From Edaphocola aurantiacus (GTDB lineage Bacteria > Bacteroidota > Bacteroidia > Chitinophagales > Chitinophagaceae): a DNA stretch of 64,000 nt. The stretch lies in contig NZ_VOSI01000004.1 of the NCBI RefSeq assembly GCF_019797745.1, forward strand, positions 1 to 64,000, written 5' to 3'. Positions 60,915 through 64,000 of the stretch are shown here, in pieces. Each line of letters begins with the position of its first letter. Position 1 is the stretch's first letter. The notes beneath the pieces were generated by a model. That model did not search any database, was not told where the DNA came from, and saw only the letters and a list, made by a program, of their open reading frames with translations. Position numbers and translations under genes: made by a program.

Positions 60915-62198
60915 ATGAAGCGGAAAACCTTACTGGGCATTGCGGGAGCAATGTTCATAATGTGGGTATGCAGTGCGCATACCTATGCCCAAACCAGCGA
61001 TACCCTTCGCGTCAACCTGAACGAGGTTGAGCAGACCTTTTTAGAAAAAAACTTATTATTACTGGCACAGCATTATCAGGTTAATGCGGACAGTGCCCTG
61101 ATCACGCAGGCCAGGCTCTGGGATAATCCGGTGCTGAGCACAGACCAGAATGTATATGCCAATCGCCGCTTTTTCGAGCATGGTGTCAACCCTGACGGTA
61201 CACCAAGAGGCCAGTTCCTGGTACAGGTGGAGCAGCTGATACAACTGGGTGGTAAAAGGTCCAAAAATGTAGCGCTGGCAGGTACCAATGCGACAATTAC
61301 CTACTGGCAGTTTATCGACCTCATGCGTACACTGAAGCTAGAGTTACGTAATAACTATTATACACTGATTCAGGCGCTGAATCTCTCCCGTTTATATGCA
61401 GAAGAAGATGGCCACCTGGACCAGCTGGTCAAAGGGATGCAGGCACAATTACAGGCCGGTAATATTGCCCGTAAAGATTTGCTTCGGCTGCAGGCATTAC
61501 AACTGACACTGCACCAGAAAATAGCGGATAACCACCAGCAGATCGAAGACCTGGAGGCTAGTCTGCGTACCTTACTGCAAACCGGTCCGCAAAGTATACT
61601 GATACCATCTGAACAGATGAATAACAAGGTGGTACTGCCTCAGTTGCAGGATGCCATGACTACTGCAATCGAGTATAATCCGGAGTATAAAATTGAGAAC
61701 TACCGGCTGACCGGTACTACTCAAAACCTGGCAGTACAGAAAGCCATGGCCGTACCGGATCTGACCATCTCTCCCAATTTTGATCAGAATAGTAACTATA
61801 CACCTAATTACTGGGGGCTGGGACTGAGTATTCCTATACCGGTATTCAACCGTAACCAGGGTAATATCAAGGCCGCTCAATTCCAGATCAGGTCTCAACA
61901 GGCTGTGGTCGATAATAAGCGTATTGCACTGCAGAACAATGTAGCAGCAGCATACAACAAACTGTTCGCGGTACAGAAGATGAATGCCGATAACCAGGAT
62001 GCATTCTACAAAGACTATGATGCCTTGTATGACAATATCGTGCAGAGCTATAAGCAGCGTCAGCTGAGCCTTGTAGAATTTATCGATTACCACCAGGCAT
62101 ACCTGGATGTAATGAGCCAGAAATCCAACCTGGCCCTGCAATTGCAACTGGCCAAGGAAGAACTGAACTTCCAGTCCGGAGCGGATCTTGTTAAATAA
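60915..62198 (+). CDS. CzcC/TolC-type outer membrane efflux channel
   Basis: A 427-residue outer membrane factor: signal peptide MKRKTLLGIAGAMFIMWVCSAHTYA, then two long helical repeats typical of OEP proteins (QARLWDNPVLSTDQNVYANRRF, LVQVEQLIQLGGKRSKNVALAG, LGLSIPIPVFNRNQGNIKAAQFQIRSQQAVV, QLSLVEFIDYHQAYLDVMSQKSNL). It forms the exit duct of a tripartite RND pump with the two downstream genes. CzcC rather than generic TolC is suggested by the neighbours. Confidence 0.92.
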   Translation: MKRKTLLGIAGAMFIMWVCSAHTYAQTSDTLRVNLNEVEQTFLEKNLLLLAQHYQVNADSALITQARLWDNPVLSTDQNVYANRRFFEHGVNPDGTPRGQFLVQVEQLIQLGGKRSKNVALAGTNATITYWQFIDLMRTLKLELRNNYYTLIQALNLSRLYAEEDGHLDQLVKGMQAQLQAGNIARKDLLRLQALQLTLHQKIADNHQQIEDLEASLRTLLQTGPQSILIPSEQMNNKVVLPQLQDAMTTAIEYNPEYKIENYRLTGTTQNLAVQKAMAVPDLTISPNFDQNSNYTPNYWGLGLSIPIPVFNRNQGNIKAAQFQIRSQQAVVDNKRIALQNNVAAAYNKLFAVQKMNADNQDAFYKDYDALYDNIVQSYKQRQLSLVEFIDYHQAYLDVMSQKSNLALQLQLAKEELNFQSGADLVK

Positions 62199-62227
62199 TT
62201 TATTTCCCCCAAAACAAAATAATAACC

Positions 62228-63331
62228 ATGAATTTTAAGATAAGCATTCCCGTATTATGCATGCTGGTATGGGCTACCGCCTGCGGCAGTAAAGAACAAC
62301 CACAGGATAATACCAATAAAAAATACGTCATCAGTGACACGATGATGAACATGATACAGCTGGACTCCGTACGCACCAGTACGGTAGTAGATCAGCTGAC
62401 CCTTACCGGTAGCGTAAGTTTCAATGAGAATAATGTAGTGAATATATTTCCCCGCAGTAGTGGACAGATCGTTTCTACTACGGTGTCTCTGGGCGATTTT
62501 GTACATAGAGGCCAGGTACTGGCCGTAATCAAAAGTGCCGATGTAGCCGGTAGCTACAGTGACCTGAACAGCGCCAATGCCGATATATCGATTTCTAAAA
62601 GAGAAATGGAAAGTGCAGAAAACCTGTACAAAAACGGTATCAGCAGCGAACGTGAGTATGTAGAAGCAAAGCAAAACTATCAGAAAACACTGGCACAGGC
62701 CAATCGTATCAAAGCACAGATCAGCATTAATGGTGGTAGCGGTGCTACACAAAGCGGTAACTATACACTGACCTCCCCGATAGATGGTTATGTAGTGGCT
62801 AAAAACGCTACCACAGGCGCTTTCATTCGTTCTGATGATGCTAAGAATATTTTCACCGTATCAAACTTGAGCAATGTTTGGGTAAATGCTAACGTGTATG
62901 AGTCCGACATTCCGAAAGTAAAACAAGGCTATAGCGTAAAGATCATACCAATGTCTTACCCGGATAAAGTGTTTGAAGGCAAGATTGAAAAAGTAGGCGA
63001 TGTGCTGGACCCCGAGAATAAATCTATGGCGGTAAGAATAAGCCTGGCCAATAAAGACCTGCTGCTGAAACCGGAAATGTTTGTAAAAGTAATTGTGGAA
63101 AATACAGAAGGTAGTACGGCTACCTGTATTCCTACCAGTTCCCTGATATCTGTCGACAGTAAAAATTATGTCGTGGTATTTAATGCCAAAGATGACCTGC
63201 AGATTGTAGAAGTGCATGTGATCAAGAAGGCCGATGACCTCACATTCATCCAGGCAGAAGACCTGAAATTAGGACAGAAAGTAGTGACTAAATACCAGTC
63301 CCTCCTTTTTGAAGAACTACAGAAATATTAA
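62228..63331 (+). CDS. RND periplasmic adaptor (CzcB/CusB type) lipoprotein
   Basis: A 367-residue membrane-fusion protein anchored as a lipoprotein (MNFKISIPVLCMLVWATACGSK, lipobox ATAC). It has the half-motifs of the biotinyl-like domain (GQIVSTTVSLGDFVHRGQVLAVIKSADV and SPIDGYVVAKNATTGAFIRSDD), an alpha-hairpin between, and the barrel domain (NVWVNANVYESDIPKVKQGY, KPEMFVKVIVEN). No N-terminal metal-binding His/Met domain is present, unlike some CusB. It links the pump to the outer channel. Confidence 0.92.
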   Translation: MNFKISIPVLCMLVWATACGSKEQPQDNTNKKYVISDTMMNMIQLDSVRTSTVVDQLTLTGSVSFNENNVVNIFPRSSGQIVSTTVSLGDFVHRGQVLAVIKSADVAGSYSDLNSANADISISKREMESAENLYKNGISSEREYVEAKQNYQKTLAQANRIKAQISINGGSGATQSGNYTLTSPIDGYVVAKNATTGAFIRSDDAKNIFTVSNLSNVWVNANVYESDIPKVKQGYSVKIIPMSYPDKVFEGKIEKVGDVLDPENKSMAVRISLANKDLLLKPEMFVKVIVENTEGSTATCIPTSSLISVDSKNYVVVFNAKDDLQIVEVHVIKKADDLTFIQAEDLKLGQKVVTKYQSLLFEELQKY

Positions 63332-63403
63332 GGTACCGTATCGTATCTATCACAAACAATGCCCGGTACATGAGTGCTGTGGCAGTTTAAAAATATTTTC
63401 CAC

Positions 63404-64000
63404 ATGAATAAAGTAATTAAGGGGGTCATACACTTTTCCCTCAGACACAGATACCTGGTGTTTTTCCTGACAGCTGTCATGGCTGTAATCGGGTATGTAA
63501 GTTATACCAAAACACCCATCGAGACATTTCCCGATGTAACCAATACACAGATCATTATCATCACACAGTGGCCCGGCCGCAGTGCAGAAGAAGTAGAACG
63601 CTTCGTAACCATACCGCTGGAAACACAGTTAAATTCGGTGCAGAGCAAGATCAACCTGCGTTCGACCTCTTCCTTTGGTCTGAGCTATATCCGCCTCATC
63701 TTTGATGATCATGTAGATGATGCCTTTGCCCGCCAGCAGGTTATGAGCCGCATAGGAGGGGCCGACCTTCCCGATGGTGCGTCGCCGGATGTGCAGCCAC
63801 CATATGGTCCTACCGGAGAGGTATACCGTTATATACTGAAGAGCAAGACACGCAACATCCGTGAGCTCAATACCATACAGGAGTGGGTGCTGGACCGCAA
63901 GTTCAAGTCTATACCAGGTGTTGCTGATGTAAATACATTCAGTGGCGGAGAGAAAATTTACGAAGTAAGGGTAGACCCGCAGGATATTGCCAACTATGGT
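63404..64000 (+). CDS. CzcA/CusA-type RND efflux pump, cut by window end
   Basis: The first 199 codons of an RND transporter that would normally be ~1030 residues. The N terminus MNKVIKGVIHFSLRHRYLV, the first membrane helix, then TPIETFPDVTNTQI and WPGRSAEEVERFVTIPLE are typical of heavy-metal (CzcA/CusA) pumps. The proton-relay and metal-site residues lie outside the window, so Zn/Co/Cd versus Cu/Ag cannot be told apart. It starts 72 bp after the adaptor gene. Confidence 0.93.
   Translation, partial: MNKVIKGVIHFSLRHRYLVFFLTAVMAVIGYVSYTKTPIETFPDVTNTQIIIITQWPGRSAEEVERFVTIPLETQLNSVQSKINLRSTSSFGLSYIRLIFDDHVDDAFARQQVMSRIGGADLPDGASPDVQPPYGPTGEVYRYILKSKTRNIRELNTIQEWVLDRKFKSIPGVADVNTFSGGEKIYEVRVDPQDIANYG

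Noticed and set aside
1-64000. tRNA, rRNA, insertion sequence, prophage or attachment site
   Set aside because: No rRNA-like stretch, transposase motif, phage gene or tRNA cloverleaf was recognised by eye; a covariance-model scan could still reveal a small RNA.

Overview
The window reads as a chromosomal stretch of a Bacteroidota bacterium, most likely Chitinophagaceae-like (the family is an inference). The evidence is six secreted proteins with type IX secretion (T9SS type A) C-terminal sorting domains, a GldC gliding protein, a PorT-family barrel, BatD/BatE, and many -7 promoter elements of the Bacteroidota type TAnnTTTG, some with a TTG about 20 bp upstream. I see no rRNA, tRNA, insertion sequence, prophage or CRISPR array. 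Most genes carry ordinary housekeeping or cell-surface functions.

Layout. 1-3.1 kb: a non-coding block of hairpin repeats, then two tandem paralogous T9SS cargo genes. 3.4-6.7 kb: lysA, a small unknown gene, an orphan ParA-like ATPase and an enoyl-CoA hydratase. 6.8-9.2 kb: a five-gene operon led by an ArsR repressor, with twin operators laid over its promoter (ArsR, AHSA1/SRPBCC, DoxX, YdeI/DUF1801-like, DUF4256). 9.3-17.5 kb: small secreted protein, unknown protein, FMN reductase, ccmC-ccmD-like, glutamate dehydrogenase, OmpA lipoprotein, lptB, two FKBP-type lipoproteins and a semialdehyde dehydrogenase. 17.7-19.2 kb: a DegT-fold PLP enzyme whose catalytic lysine is replaced by histidine, plus a small membrane protein. 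19.2-23.8 kb: a complete cyanophycin module, with synthetase divergent from cyanophycinase and isoaspartyl peptidase. 23.9-31.7 kb: beta-helix T9SS cargo, a stand-alone DsbD-alpha domain protein with a small exported partner, valS, a PorT-family barrel and a SurA-like chaperone. 32-38.9 kb: a 1394-aa multidomain T9SS protein and a soluble TPR/hybrid histidine kinase. 39.1-39.5 kb: a structured repeat element. 39.8-50.4 kb: smc, barrel protein, T9SS protein, M28 peptidase, batD-batE and gldC. 50.5-53.1 kb: a response regulator and sensor kinase pair. 53.7-60 kb: a giant T9SS protein of four ~425-aa modules. 60.4-64 kb: a small exported protein, then a CzcC/CzcB/CzcA-type RND metal efflux operon cut by the window end.

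Working together. T9SS cargo (six genes), the PorT-family barrel, the SurA-like chaperone, LptB and the OmpA lipoprotein all serve the envelope. CphA, CphB and the isoaspartyl peptidase form a closed make-and-break cycle for the nitrogen reserve cyanophycin; lysA and glutamate dehydrogenase are nearby amino-acid enzymes but belong to separate units. Transcription units are short and are usually closed by very strong, often nearly perfect inverted repeats. Several promoters lie so close to the start codon that the mRNAs should have almost no leader. The most unusual points are the leaderless promoter geometry, the His-for-Lys DegT enzyme, the twin-operator ArsR operon, the two classes of structured repeats and the modular giant T9SS protein. 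No single locus can be called a wholly new system from sequence alone.
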